A DNA stretch of 64,000 nt from Cohnella sp. GbtcB17 (lineage in GTDB: Bacteria > Bacillota > Bacilli > Paenibacillales > Paenibacillaceae), in contig NZ_JAGXJW010000025.1 of the NCBI RefSeq assembly GCF_019091135.1, forward strand, positions 43,657-107,656, given 5' to 3'. A model generated the notes under the pieces. The model had not been told where the DNA came from, did no database searches, and was given only the letters and a program-made list of their open reading frames with translations. The position numbers were made by a program, and so were the translations under genes. Shown in pieces: positions 1 through 8,594 of the stretch (its first letter is position 1; every line of letters starts with the position of its first letter).

Positions 1-1176
1 CGCGCCGTGCTGATGCCGGATTTTTTTGAGCGCATTGGAGTACGCATAGTAGCGCAGCAGCGATTCTTTTTGCGACATGTCTGCATGGATGTCTCGGCTC
101 GTTTTCAGCACCTCGCCGATCTTGTCCTGAATGATATTGAACTCCTTGATCCCGCTCTGCCAGCGAATCGGCGCGTTCCATTTATGGATGCTCTCGATCA
201 TGCGCTTGACGGGCAGGTTAATGCGCAGGCTGAACAAGAGAGACGCGATCAGGCTGATGGCGACCGTCAGCGCGAGCAGCGCGAGAAACGTATAATTCCA
301 GCGAATCTGGCCGGATATCGTCGTATCGGGCACTTCGAGCACGTAGGTGAGGCCGTTTGCGCCTTTTTCATAGAAATAATAGGCGCCCTTGTCGATCAGA
401 TGCCCCGAATCGCCGCGCATGTCTGGCAGCGTCTTCAATTCGTCTGTCACCGTCGCGTAAAGCGTCCGACCCTGATCGTTTAAAATAAAAAAACGGTCGT
501 CCGTCATCTGCCGCAAACCTGCATAAGCTGCATCGGCGCGAACCATCGCGATCATGTAAAAATCGGACATCCGATCGTTGCGGACGACGATCGGAATGAG
601 CCTGCGTTCGTCCGCGCGTGCGGAGCCGCTTACTTCGGCGAAGGCGGCGGCAGGCAGCACCTCGAACGTGCCAGGGCGATCGAATTGTTCGATCCAAAAG
701 GACGAACCGTATGCCGTGCTGTTGTAGTAACGTTCGAACATGGTGCCGATGTCCGCGCCACGGCTCTGCTCTAGCGCGAATCCGGTCTTTTTGTGCATCA
801 GGATCAAATTGTCCAGATAGAGCAGCCGGTTCGATAGCAGGACCTGCAGCTTTTGCATCGTCGATACCGCGCGCACGTAGTCCACGGATGCGGCGCCGGC
901 GTCCTGCAGCTCGAGCGAGAACGTCAGGACCGAGCTTTGGATCAAAGCAAAAAGCTTGTCGTAATCCTCGGTCGTTTTTTGCAAGCCAAGCGTGTTGTAC
1001 TTGATGATCTCGTCTTTGATGCCGCTTCGGTAATTGAAAACGGAATAAAAGATAAATGTGACCAATAGTGCAATAATGATGAAGAAGCTAAGCAGCAGCC
1101 GAATGAACAAGGACGACGTAAAGTCCTTGAGCCTTAGCTTGAACGGCGCGGCGGTGGAGGCGTTCGTGTTCGGCAT
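1..1176 (-). CDS. AraC-type regulator with extracellular sensor domain (partial, N-terminal part)
   Basis: The reading frame is open from ATG at 1176 down to the window edge (392 codons). A hydrophobic segment at about residues 20-42 is followed by a roughly 250-residue domain predicted to be extracellular, a second membrane segment at about residues 297-320, and the linker LLRYYAYSNALKKI. This layout (membrane, Cache-like sensor, membrane, then a cytoplasmic AraC DNA-binding domain) is typical of the large YesS-like regulators of Paenibacillus that control sugar-uptake operons. The helix-turn-helix part lies outside the window, so a sensor histidine kinase cannot be fully excluded, but the linker favours AraC. 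An AGGGAG motif lies 5' of the ATG. The gene diverges from the HAD gene. Confidence 0.78.
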   Translation of the reverse strand, partial: MPNTNASTAAPFKLRLKDFTSSLFIRLLLSFFIIIALLVTFIFYSVFNYRSGIKDEIIKYNTLGLQKTTEDYDKLFALIQSSVLTFSLELQDAGAASVDYVRAVSTMQKLQVLLSNRLLYLDNLILMHKKTGFALEQSRGADIGTMFERYYNSTAYGSSFWIEQFDRPGTFEVLPAAAFAEVSGSARADERRLIPIVVRNDRMSDFYMIAMVRADAAYAGLRQMTDDRFFILNDQGRTLYATVTDELKTLPDMRGDSGHLIDKGAYYFYEKGANGLTYVLEVPDTTISGQIRWNYTFLALLALTVAISLIASLLFSLRINLPVKRMIESIHKWNAPIRWQSGIKEFNIIQDKIGEVLKTSRDIHADMSQKESLLRYYAYSNALKKIRHQHGA

Positions 1177-1301
1177 GAGGGCTTCACCCGCTCCCTTTAT
1201 GTAGGTTGTCGAAGCAAAACGGATATGCCTTCATTAAACCACGAACGGGCACGCCGGGGGTATCACCATATTTTTAACTTGTTCACGATTTGTGCGCGAA
1301 T

Positions 1302-1309
1302 GCTATACT
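1302..1309 (+). promoter_or_regulatory. Extended -10 promoter of the HAD gene
   Basis: TGC-TATACT at 1301-1309 is an extended -10, with TTGTTC/TTCACG upstream at suitable distance. It places the transcript start near 1316. The in-frame ATG at 1290 would then be upstream of transcription, so translation must start later. Confidence 0.55.
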
Positions 1310-1343
1310 TTCGGTAGTCGATCGAAAGGGAGAGAAATGCAAG

Positions 1344-1928
1344 TTGAAGCACAAGAAAGCGATGATCCTCGACGTCGGCGGCGTGCTCGCCACCAACTAT
1401 ACCCCGCGATTTTGGGAGGGCCTCTCGGACGATTACGATGTGCCATATGATGCTTTAATGCAGTTCCGCAAAGACGTAAGAGCGGATTTATGGACAGGCG
1501 CGATCGCCGAGACGGAATTTTGGGAACGAATGTCCGGGCGTTTCCAAGCGATCGACGGGGCTGATGCTAGGGAGAGGCTGGTCTCGGAAATTCGTCCGCT
1601 GCCCGCGCTGGAGCGGCTGGCCGGATGGCGGGACCTGGCGAGTCTGAACATCCTCAGCAATCACCGGACCGAATGGATCGCGCCGGTGCTCGCGCGACTG
1701 TATCCGCTGGCGGATCATGTGATCGTCTCTGCGGAGGTTGGTTTCCGCAAGCCGGAGCCGGAAATTTACGGTCTGATGGATGCGAGGCTCGGAGGTTTCG
1801 CGGACATTCTGTATGTCGACGATGCCAAAAGCAATCTGCCCCAGGGCGCCGCGCTCGGCTGGCATACGCTGCTTGCGGACGAAGGCGGCGCCTGGATCGC
1901 GCAAGCGGAGCGGTGGCTGAACGCGTAA
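1344..1928 (+). CDS. HAD-superfamily hydrolase, YihX-like
   Basis: A 194-residue haloacid-dehalogenase-fold phosphatase. The motifs visible in order are ILDVGGVLA (nucleophile Asp in a D-x-G-G-V form, as in the FDLGNV motif of E. coli YihX), LSNHR (motif II), GFRKPEPEIY (motif III Lys) and YVDDAKSN (acidic motif IV). YihX-type enzymes dephosphorylate small sugar phosphates such as alpha-glucose-1-phosphate; the substrate here is unknown. I chose TTG 1344 because GGGAG lies about 11 bases upstream and the promoter -10 at 1304 excludes the ATG at 1290. ATG 1362 is the alternative. It is a single-gene unit. Confidence 0.85.
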   Translation: MKHKKAMILDVGGVLATNYTPRFWEGLSDDYDVPYDALMQFRKDVRADLWTGAIAETEFWERMSGRFQAIDGADARERLVSEIRPLPALERLAGWRDLASLNILSNHRTEWIAPVLARLYPLADHVIVSAEVGFRKPEPEIYGLMDARLGGFADILYVDDAKSNLPQGAALGWHTLLADEGGAWIAQAERWLNA

Positions 1929-2078
1929 TCCGTAAAATTAAGGCAGAAGTATGGCAAGCGCGTGGACGGTCCGTGAACTTGTGTTCGCTTCCTTCTTAAC
2001 CGGCAGATGTTTGCGTTATAATGACATCGTGTACATGCTCAATAAACTAAAGCCGCTCGCGAAAGGCAGGTCTTGACG

Positions 2079-2657
2079 ATGAACGAAGACAAAAAAATAC
2101 CGGTCGGCGTATCCGCCAGGCACATTCATCTGACGCAGGAGCATGTCCGGATCCTGTTCGGCGAAGGCGCCGAACTCACCGAGATGAAGCCGCTGTCGCA
2201 GCCGGGTCAATTCGCCGCGAACGAGACGGTCGCCGTGTACGGCCCGAAAGGCGCTTTTCCGAAGATCCGCATCCTCGGACCGGTCCGCAAGGCGACGCAG
2301 CTGGAAGTGTCCCGCACGGACGCCTTCGCCCTCGGTCTGAAGCCGCCGGTGCGCGAATCCGGCCATATCGAAGGGACGCCCGGCATTCGGATCGTCGGTC
2401 CGGCCGGCGAAGTGACGATTGACGAAGGCGTCATCGTGGCAGCCAGGCACATTCATTTCCATACGTCGGACGCGGAGCGGCTCGGCGTCGCGGACAAGCA
2501 ACTTCTTAAAGTCCGGTTGGGCGGAGACCGCGGCCTTGTGTTCGAAAACGTCATCGCGCGCGTATCGCCGTCGTTTAAGCTCGATATGCATATCGACACG
2601 GACGAAGGCAACGCCTCGGGCGCCGCGACCGGCGACTTCGCCGAGCTGCTCGAATAG
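2079..2657 (+). CDS. pduL: PduL-type phosphate acyltransferase
   Basis: A 192-residue protein with two copies of the ARHIH motif (His15/His17 and His124/His126), which supply zinc ligands in the duplicated beta-barrel fold of PduL phosphotransacylases. PduL interconverts acyl-CoA plus phosphate with acyl-phosphate (propionyl or acetyl). The length fits the family core (about 190-210). There is no N-terminal microcompartment-targeting helix and no shell-protein gene nearby, so a housekeeping phosphotransacetylase role is more likely than 1,2-propanediol use in a microcompartment. ATG 2079 is preferred over TTG 2073 because GGCAGG ends eight bases upstream. TATAAT at 2018-2023 is a likely -10. 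A hairpin terminator follows. Confidence 0.9.
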   Translation: MNEDKKIPVGVSARHIHLTQEHVRILFGEGAELTEMKPLSQPGQFAANETVAVYGPKGAFPKIRILGPVRKATQLEVSRTDAFALGLKPPVRESGHIEGTPGIRIVGPAGEVTIDEGVIVAARHIHFHTSDAERLGVADKQLLKVRLGGDRGLVFENVIARVSPSFKLDMHIDTDEGNASGAATGDFAELLE

Positions 2658-2668
2658 AAGGCTCGCAG

Positions 2669-2706
2669 ACGCGTTTTCCGCCTGACAGGCGGAGGACGCG
2701 TTTTTT
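2669..2706 (+). terminator. Rho-independent terminator after pduL
   Basis: The stem CCGCCT-GAC-AGGCGG (2678-2692) sits inside an outer ACGCG/CGCGT pairing and is followed by TTTTTT. Confidence 0.75.
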
Positions 2707-2808
2707 GCGTCCTCTTGCACGGAAAGGGCGCGATGGACTTTTCATAGATATGGTAAACTGTGTATATTCCTTATCATAGAAAATCAAGAAGCCGAGGTGG
2801 AACCGAAG

Positions 2809-3765
2809 ATGTCCGACCGGGACGAGATCGCGGAGCAAAGAAGAAAAAATCTGAAGCTCATCCAGTTCAGCAAGGACGATCAGACGCTCGTCGAATCGGA
2901 TAAGCCGAAGGAAACGTTCGCCGACGTCGGCGGCCTTGAAGACGTAAAGAAGAAAATTCGGATGAACTTCATCTTGCCGCTGCAGCAGCCGGAGCTGTTC
3001 GCGGCCTACGGCAAGGAAGCGGGCGGCAGCCTGCTGCTGTTCGGCCCGCCGGGCTGCGGCAAGACGTTTCTCGCCAGAGCCGTCGCCGGCGAGATCGACG
3101 CGAACTTCTTGCATATCGAGCTGCAGGCGATATTGTCCATGTACGCAGGACAGAGCGAGCACAATTTGCACGACATATTCGACAAAGCCAGGCAGAGCAA
3201 GCCGTGCGTCGTCTTTATCGACGAGCTCGACGCCATGGGCGGCAGCCGGCACCAGATGAGGCAGCATCACGACCGGATGCTGGTCAACCAGCTGCTGCTT
3301 GAACTGGACGGTCTGCAGGCGGAAAACGACAATGTGTTCGTCATCGGCGCGACCAATACGCCCTGGTATCTCGACTCGGCGCTGCGTCGTCCGGGGCGGT
3401 TCAATCATCTCGTCTTCGTTCCCCCGCCGGAGGAAACCGAACGGGAGCGCATTTTGGAGCTCAAGCTGTCCGGGAAGCCCGCGGAGGGGCTCCAGCTGGC
3501 AAAGATCGCGGCGGAGACGAAGCTGTTCTCGGGCGCCGATCTCGAGCAGGTCGTCAAGGACGCCGTCGAGTCGGCCATGGAGCGTATGCTCGGAACGGGA
3601 CGCATCGAGCCGATCACGAACGACGATCTTCGGCGTTCGGCCAAGACGCGCAAGGCGACGACGCTGGAATGGTTTTCGACCGCCAAAAATTATGCGACGT
3701 TCAGCGACGCCAACGGCGACTATCGAATCGTGCTGGACTACGCGAAAAAGCACGGCATCAAATAA
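2809..3765 (+). CDS. AAA-family ATPase (CDC48/FtsH-like ATPase domain)
   Basis: A 318-residue protein that is essentially one AAA module. It shows Walker A GPPGCGKTF (from residue 79), Walker B VVFIDELDA (Asp138), sensor-1 GATN, and arginine-finger region RRPGRF. A short N-terminal segment with FADVGGLEDVK resembles the start of classical AAA domains of CDC48/spastin type. There is no protease or membrane domain. ATG 2809 follows AGGTGG by eight bases; an in-frame GTG at 2797 is less well placed. The next gene, a TPR protein with a C-terminal membrane anchor, starts 29 bases after the stop, so the pair is probably an operon. The substrate is unknown. Confidence 0.85.
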   Translation: MSDRDEIAEQRRKNLKLIQFSKDDQTLVESDKPKETFADVGGLEDVKKKIRMNFILPLQQPELFAAYGKEAGGSLLLFGPPGCGKTFLARAVAGEIDANFLHIELQAILSMYAGQSEHNLHDIFDKARQSKPCVVFIDELDAMGGSRHQMRQHHDRMLVNQLLLELDGLQAENDNVFVIGATNTPWYLDSALRRPGRFNHLVFVPPPEETERERILELKLSGKPAEGLQLAKIAAETKLFSGADLEQVVKDAVESAMERMLGTGRIEPITNDDLRRSAKTRKATTLEWFSTAKNYATFSDANGDYRIVLDYAKKHGIK

Positions 3766-3794
3766 GCGGTCCGGCAGGCGGGGAGGCGGCGCGG

Positions 3795-4661
3795 GTGGAA
3801 CAAGCGGCTTGGCAGGCGTCCTTTCGGGCGGCCGAGCAACTGATCGAATGGAAGAGATACAAGGAAGCGCTCGAGGAGACGCAGCGACTGCTCTCGCTCG
3901 ATCCGGAGGATGCGGATGCGATGGCCCTTGCCGGGCGCGTGTATCTACTCATGGACCGGCACGACGAAGCGCTGCATTGGGCGCAGGAGGCGCTGCGCCG
4001 CGATCCGGAGCACCTGTCGGCCTGGTTCGTGCGCGTATCCGCCTATTATGAGAGCGATCGGCTGAAGGCGTTCCAGGAATCGCTGACCGAAGCGCTGCGC
4101 CTCGATCCGTACGAGTCTTTCTATTATTATTTGAACGCCAATTATTACAATAAAAAAGGACAATTCCCACAGGCCAAGTCGGAGCTGCTTCGCGCGCTCG
4201 AACTGTTGCCTCACAACCCCGTCTACCTCGCTATGCTGAGCTACGTCGAAGCTTTGCTTGGCGACTTCGAGGAGTCGGCGAAGCTCGACGCCCAGGCGAT
4301 CCGGATCGATGCCGAGACGCCGCATGTGCTCTTGCATCTGGCCTGGGCCGCCCGAACGCGCGGGGACTTTAAGCTCGACGAGACCTATATGAAAAGCGCT
4401 GTCCGGCTCAATCCGGAAGATAAGCAGTTTCAGGACGAATATTTAGAAGCGCTTCAGCGTGCGCATCCGATGTACCGGATTTTCGCGGTGCCCGGCAAGT
4501 ACGTTCGAAGAATGCGCCCTTGGCAAATCTGGGTCGCCTGGATCGTCGCGTGGATATTGTTCAAGCCCTTGCTGCTGCTCTTTATCGTGCTGTACGTGCT
4601 CTCGAAGTGGGGAACGAAGGCGCTCGTCCATGTGCGCGTGTTCGGCTGGAGACGAAGGTAA
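3795..4661 (+). CDS. TPR-repeat protein with C-terminal membrane segment
   Basis: A 288-residue protein starting at GTG 3795, eight bases after GGGAGG. From about residue 10 to 220 it is built of helical pairs with the TPR pattern (for example YKEALEETQRLLSLDPEDAD and HDEALHWAQEALRRDPEH). A strongly hydrophobic segment near residues 247-270 (PWQIWVAWIVAWILFKPLLL) and a basic tail suggest a tail anchor. Its position directly after the AAA ATPase suggests it is an adaptor or membrane dock for that ATPase; this is inference. Confidence 0.8.
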   Translation: MEQAAWQASFRAAEQLIEWKRYKEALEETQRLLSLDPEDADAMALAGRVYLLMDRHDEALHWAQEALRRDPEHLSAWFVRVSAYYESDRLKAFQESLTEALRLDPYESFYYYLNANYYNKKGQFPQAKSELLRALELLPHNPVYLAMLSYVEALLGDFEESAKLDAQAIRIDAETPHVLLHLAWAARTRGDFKLDETYMKSAVRLNPEDKQFQDEYLEALQRAHPMYRIFAVPGKYVRRMRPWQIWVAWIVAWILFKPLLLLFIVLYVLSKWGTKALVHVRVFGWRRR

Positions 4662-4783
4662 GAGGTGCGTTAAGAGACGGCGGAAGCAGCGCGGAAAAAC
4701 GGCTGCGAGAGCTTTGAATGGTTAAGATTGCGCTTTCCAGGGTAAATAAGACTAGTCCTTATTCAACCCGGAGGTGTATTCGT

Positions 4784-4969
4784 ATGACGAACAACGGCAG
4801 GTTGGACAGGCAAGGGATCGACGTGCAGGAGGAAGGCAAGCAGTGGCAGGCGCACGCGGACAGGGCGAAAGCGAACTTCGAAGCGGTCAAGCAGCAGCGG
4901 GCGGTCGGCACCAACAGTCACCCCGACAGGCAAAATCGGATGATCGACACGCGCAATTTGCGCAAATAG
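4784..4969 (+). CDS. Small hypothetical protein, 61 residues
   Basis: The ORF has a strong ribosome-binding site (GGAGGTG seven bases before ATG 4784) and is followed by a clear terminator, so it is probably a real gene. The product is very hydrophilic, rich in Gln, Asn, Arg and Asp, and ends in DTRNLRK. It has no membrane segment or cysteine. I do not recognise the family. Its size and composition resemble small Paenibacillus proteins of unknown function. Confidence 0.6.
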   Translation: MTNNGRLDRQGIDVQEEGKQWQAHADRAKANFEAVKQQRAVGTNSHPDRQNRMIDTRNLRK

Positions 4970-4984
4970 ATGATAGAACGGCGA

Positions 4985-5012
4985 CCCGGCAGCCCGCGCT
5001 GCCGGGTTTTTT
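4985..5012 (+). terminator. Rho-independent terminator
   Basis: The stem CCCGGCAGC-CCGC-GCTGCCGGG is followed by TTTTTT. Confidence 0.9.
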
Positions 5013-5058
5013 CGCGCTTTTAGGCTTCGCAAGGCTCGTTTTTGCCGTCCGAATAGGC

Positions 5059-5087
5059 TTGGGCCGCTCTCCTTGCTATGCTATAAT
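5059..5087 (+). promoter_or_regulatory. SigA-type promoter of miaB
   Basis: TTGGGC (5059-5064), a 17-base spacer, and TATAAT (5082-5087), about 58 bases before the miaB start. Confidence 0.7.
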
Positions 5088-5144
5088 GGAGAATCGAATG
5101 GTCCCATCGCTTTTGAGGGCGCACGACAGGAGGTATCTCTTCGC

Positions 5145-6749
5145 ATGACGAAGGAAGGCCAAGGACGGCAAGCCGCCGGTCCGGCTAAAGATTATGCCAA
5201 ATACTTCGACTTCTCTGGCGCGAAGGTCATCGCCCAGGAGGAAGGCAAGACGACATATCGCATCAACGGCCGCAACGTTCAAATTTCCTCGCCGCCCGAT
5301 CTGCGAGAAGGCAAGAAGCGCGGCAAGGAAGAGATCCGGGTGCACTACGATACCGGCATCGGCGAGGATATGAAGACGTTCGGCGCCGGCCGGTATTACT
5401 GCATCTTCACGTACGGCAGCCAGATGATCGAGCACGACACGGAGGTCATGCGCGGCCTGTTCGAGGAGATGGGCTACACCGCGACCGAAGACAAGCGGCA
5501 GGCCGACGTCATCCTGATCAATACGTGCGCGGTCCGCGAAAATGCCGAGGACAAGGTGTTCGGCGAGCTCGGTCACCTGAAGCGGCTGAAGCTCGAAAAG
5601 CCGGATCTTGTGCTCGGCGTATGCGGCTGCATGTCCCAGGAAGTGTCGGTCGTCAACCGCATTTTGGAGAAGCATCCGCATGTCGATCTTATTTTCGGCA
5701 CGCACAACATCCACCGCCTGCCCGAGCTGCTGAAGGAAGCGCACTACGGCAAGGAGATGGTCGTCGAGGTGTGGTCCAAGGAAGGCGACATCATCGAAAA
5801 TTTGCCCAAGAAGCGGGAAGGCCTCCGCGCCTGGGTGAACATCATGTACGGCTGCGACAAGTTTTGCACATACTGCATCGTGCCTTACACGCGGGGCAAG
5901 GAACGCAGCCGGGTGCCCGAGGACGTCATCGCCGAAGTGCGCGAGCTGGCGCGCCAGGGCTTCAAGGAGATCACCCTGCTCGGCCAGAACGTCAACGCCT
6001 ACGGCAAAGACTTCGCGGACCGGAACTACCGGTTCGGCGATCTGATGGACGATATCCGCAAGATCGACATCCCGCGCGTCCGGTTCACGACGAGCCATCC
6101 GCGCGACTTCGACGACCGTCTGATCGAGGTGCTCGCCAAGGGCGGCAATCTTGTGGAGCACATTCACCTGCCGTTTCAGTCGGGCAGCAGCGAGGTGCTC
6201 AAGCGGATGAGCCGCAAGTATACGCGCGAGCAGTTCCTGTCCCTGGTCGGGCGCATTCGCGCCGCGATGCCGAACGCCGTGCTGACGAGCGATATCATCG
6301 TCGGCTTCCCGGGCGAGACCGATGAACAATTCGAGGAGACGATCGAGGTCGTTCGCGAGGCCGGCATCTCGATGGCATATACGTTCATCTATTCGCCGCG
6401 TGCCGGCACGCCGGCAGCGGAGATGGAGGACAACGTGCCATACGAGGCCAAGCAGCGCAGGCTCGCCCGCCTGAACGAGGTGATCGCGGAGATGAGTCTA
6501 GCCAGCAATCTCGAGCTTGCCGGCCAGGTCGTCGAAGTGCTCGTCGAAGGCGAGAGCAAGAACAATGCGAACGTACTGTCCGGACGCACGCGCAGCAACA
6601 AGCTCATTCACTTCGAGGGACCGAAGTCCTGGATCGGACAGTTCGCCATGGTGCGCATTACGCAGCCGCAAACCTGGTTCATCCGGGCCGAGGCGATCGG
6701 CCTCGCCGAAGAAGCGAGCGAATTGCCGAGAACGGCCGGCGGCGTTTAA
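5145..6749 (+). CDS. miaB: tRNA-2-methylthio-N6-isopentenyladenosine37 synthase MiaB
   Basis: A 534-residue radical-SAM methylthiotransferase that adds the methylthio group to i6A37 of tRNAs reading UNN codons. An N-terminal extension (about residues 1-80) usual in Bacillales precedes the UPF0004 domain, the radical-SAM core with CDKFCTYC (Cys237, 241, 244) and a C-terminal TRAM domain. In the UPF0004 domain two cluster ligands are present (Cys128 in [12 protein letters not shown], and CGCM at Cys160/162). The first ligand, normally Cys in YGCQMN, is Ser92, in the context YGSQMI. A cysteine occurs six residues earlier (Cys86). ATG 5145 follows AGGAGG. The next gene is ricA, the same order as B. 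subtilis ymcB-ymcA. Confidence 0.95.
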   Translation: MTKEGQGRQAAGPAKDYAKYFDFSGAKVIAQEEGKTTYRINGRNVQISSPPDLREGKKRGKEEIRVHYDTGIGEDMKTFGAGRYYCIFTYGSQMIEHDTEVMRGLFEEMGYTATEDKRQADVILINTCAVRENAEDKVFGELGHLKRLKLEKPDLVLGVCGCMSQEVSVVNRILEKHPHVDLIFGTHNIHRLPELLKEAHYGKEMVVEVWSKEGDIIENLPKKREGLRAWVNIMYGCDKFCTYCIVPYTRGKERSRVPEDVIAEVRELARQGFKEITLLGQNVNAYGKDFADRNYRFGDLMDDIRKIDIPRVRFTTSHPRDFDDRLIEVLAKGGNLVEHIHLPFQSGSSEVLKRMSRKYTREQFLSLVGRIRAAMPNAVLTSDIIVGFPGETDEQFEETIEVVREAGISMAYTFIYSPRAGTPAAEMEDNVPYEAKQRRLARLNEVIAEMSLASNLELAGQVVEVLVEGESKNNANVLSGRTRSNKLIHFEGPKSWIGQFAMVRITQPQTWFIRAEAIGLAEEASELPRTAGGV

Positions 6750-6789
6750 ACGAATAACAGGCAGATCACATTCGGGAGGAACCCAATTT

Positions 6790-7302
6790 ATGTCTCAGCA
6801 TTCGCACGATCACGATCACGGCCACGACGGCTGCAGCCACGGCGTGCCCGATCTCGGGCAACCCGAGGACTACGTCATTCCCGAATTCGACAACCGGGAG
6901 CTCATTCTGCGCGACGACATCCTCGCCAGGGCCAAGGAGCTCGCGCAGCTGATCACGACGGCCGACGAGGTGCGGACGTACCAGAACGCGGAGCGTCTCA
7001 TCCAGCGCCACGACAGAGTGCAAGGCTTGATCTCCCAGATCAAAAAGAAGCAAAAGGAGCTTGTCGCGTTCCAGAAAACGTTCAAAAATCCGGCGATGGT
7101 CGAAAAGATCGAAGGCGAGATCGCGGTGCTCCAGGACGAGCTCGACGGCATGCCGGTCGTTCAGCAGTTCCAGCAAAGCCAGACGGACGTCAACTACATG
7201 CTTCAGTCCGTCGTCAGCATCATCCGCGATACGGTCGCGGAGAAGCTCGACGTCGAAGCGGCGACGCCGCCCGTCGAGGAGCCGGAGACGTGCATCGATT
7301 GA
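6790..7302 (+). CDS. ricA: RicA/YmcA-like protein of the YlbF/YmcA family
   Basis: A 170-residue protein, mostly helical, matching the YlbF/YmcA (DUF964) family with features such as LAQLITTADEVRTYQNAERLIQRH. In B. subtilis RicA works with RicF and RicT in a complex that carries iron-sulfur clusters and is needed for RNase Y-dependent mRNA maturation, competence and sporulation; ricA (ymcA) lies just after miaB there too. This copy has a striking N-terminal His/Asp stretch (HSHDHDHGHDGCSHG) with a cysteine, and a second cysteine near the C terminus (ETCID), which may serve metal or cluster binding. ATG 6790 is preceded by GGGAGG. Confidence 0.85.
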   Translation: MSQHSHDHDHGHDGCSHGVPDLGQPEDYVIPEFDNRELILRDDILARAKELAQLITTADEVRTYQNAERLIQRHDRVQGLISQIKKKQKELVAFQKTFKNPAMVEKIEGEIAVLQDELDGMPVVQQFQQSQTDVNYMLQSVVSIIRDTVAEKLDVEAATPPVEEPETCID

Positions 7303-7395
7303 TCAACGGTAGACAAATCCGTTAAAAATAGCTTCGGGAAGCGCGAGCCTGCCCCGGCAGGATTTTCTCGGCTCACGGCAGGAAGGGCCGCGGCA

Positions 7396-8436
7396 TCAGG
7401 CGCGGCCCTTCGGCATATACGGCTTGGGCAAGACGGCGGCGGTATCGGGCGCGCTCCGCTTGGCGCCGCCTTTATGGGCAGCGTGGAAGACGGGGGCCGG
7501 ACGTGAAAGGCTTTTAAGCCGATCGGGCTTCGAGGCACCGGGAGACGGCCGAGCGCCGGTCCGAGGCGCCGCAGTCGTCGCCTCCTTGCGCGTTCCGGCG
7601 CGCGCCGGCGGCCGCTGCGGACCGGCATGCTTGCCGGCGGCGCCTGGCGCACGTCTTGGCGAAGAAGCTGGCTGACGGGAGCCAGGCGCGCCTGCCGAGC
7701 GATTTTGACCGTCGGATCGGGCTGCGCCGCTCGAACGGTTCGTGCCGCCGGAGCGGTTGGCGCCGCCGGAACGGCTCGCGTCGCTCGGCCGGCTGGCTTC
7801 GCCGTTGCCCGGACCTCCGCCGGCGGACGCCCCGCCTGCCGGTTTGACCACGAGCTCCTTCGCCCGCTGATCGTAGCTGAGCTTGTAGGCAGCCCCGGTC
7901 CGGAGCTTGAGCGCGCGAGCGGCATCCGGGTGCAGATTCAGCCCGCCTTCGAATAAATTCGCGGGCGAACGGACGGCAAGGCGCCGGGATTGGCCGCCGT
8001 GCCTGATCGTCAGGATATGGTTCCGACCATCGTCCGGCAGGCCGAGCCGGCTGAGCAGCGCATATCCGATAGACAGCCGGCCGGCGCCCAGTTTCGCATC
8101 GCTGCCGATCGATGCGGACGCCGCCGACACGGGCGAAGGCCCGATGCGGAGCGATTGACTTTTTTCATCGTAGACGAGCTTGCAGCGCTTGTCGCCGCTC
8201 AGCCGCAGCCGTCTCGCCAAAGGGGCGCCGAGCTCGAAGCTGCCGAAAAAGCATTCGCCTCCGCTGCGAAAGCGAACGATCGCTTTTTCGGCATATTTTC
8301 CGTTCACAAGCGTGACTTCGGTACCGTCCCCGATTTCCGTCAAGGCATTTTCTTCGCCGTACGCGCAGCCGGACGTCATTTGGACCGTTCGTTCCGGCAG
8401 GTCGCTGACGATTAGGTCCAATTTGCTGCTGATCAT
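7396..8436 (-). CDS. Protein of unknown function: repeated beta-type modules plus basic low-complexity tail
   Basis: A 346-residue product. Residues about 60-205 hold three related units of about 35-40 residues: FGSFELGAPLARRLRL, GRLSIGYALLSRLGL and EGGLNLHPDAARALKL, each followed by a strand-rich stretch such as KLVYDEKSQSLRIGP or KLSYDQRAKELVVKP. This resembles the small N-terminal module of YheC/YheD-type spore-associated proteins, but the ATP-grasp part is absent. The last 140 residues are a Gly/Ser/Arg/Pro/Ala-rich, strongly basic and probably disordered tail. The ATG at 8436 is preceded by GGGAG at 14 bases, a weak spacing. The gene diverges from the next one. I cannot assign a function. 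Confidence 0.6.
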   Translation of the reverse strand: MISSKLDLIVSDLPERTVQMTSGCAYGEENALTEIGDGTEVTLVNGKYAEKAIVRFRSGGECFFGSFELGAPLARRLRLSGDKRCKLVYDEKSQSLRIGPSPVSAASASIGSDAKLGAGRLSIGYALLSRLGLPDDGRNHILTIRHGGQSRRLAVRSPANLFEGGLNLHPDAARALKLRTGAAYKLSYDQRAKELVVKPAGGASAGGGPGNGEASRPSDASRSGGANRSGGTNRSSGAARSDGQNRSAGAPGSRQPASSPRRAPGAAGKHAGPQRPPARAGTRKEATTAAPRTGARPSPGASKPDRLKSLSRPAPVFHAAHKGGAKRSAPDTAAVLPKPYMPKGRA

Positions 8437-8594
8437 CGCAACGTTTCACGCTCCCGATTGCAGGGCTTTGCTGCCGCGCGGCAGCCGCATGTCATCACAA
8501 TATGCCGCTCGGCCGACTGCTGCCTGTACCTTCGTCTAGCGCCCTGTCCGACTGCACGGGCACGAGCCGCTCGGCGTACATTCCAGGGAGGAAG

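Noticed and set aside
1290..1343. ATG 1290 as start of the HAD gene
   Set aside because: The -10 at 1304-1309 lies downstream of it, so that codon would not be in the transcript.
2079..2657. pduL as part of a propanediol microcompartment
   Set aside because: There are no shell proteins, diol dehydratase or targeting helix nearby; PduL also acts as a stand-alone phosphotransacetylase in many Firmicutes.
5076..6329. A 417-codon frame antisense to miaB
   Set aside because: It is a mirror of a well-supported gene, with no start signal.
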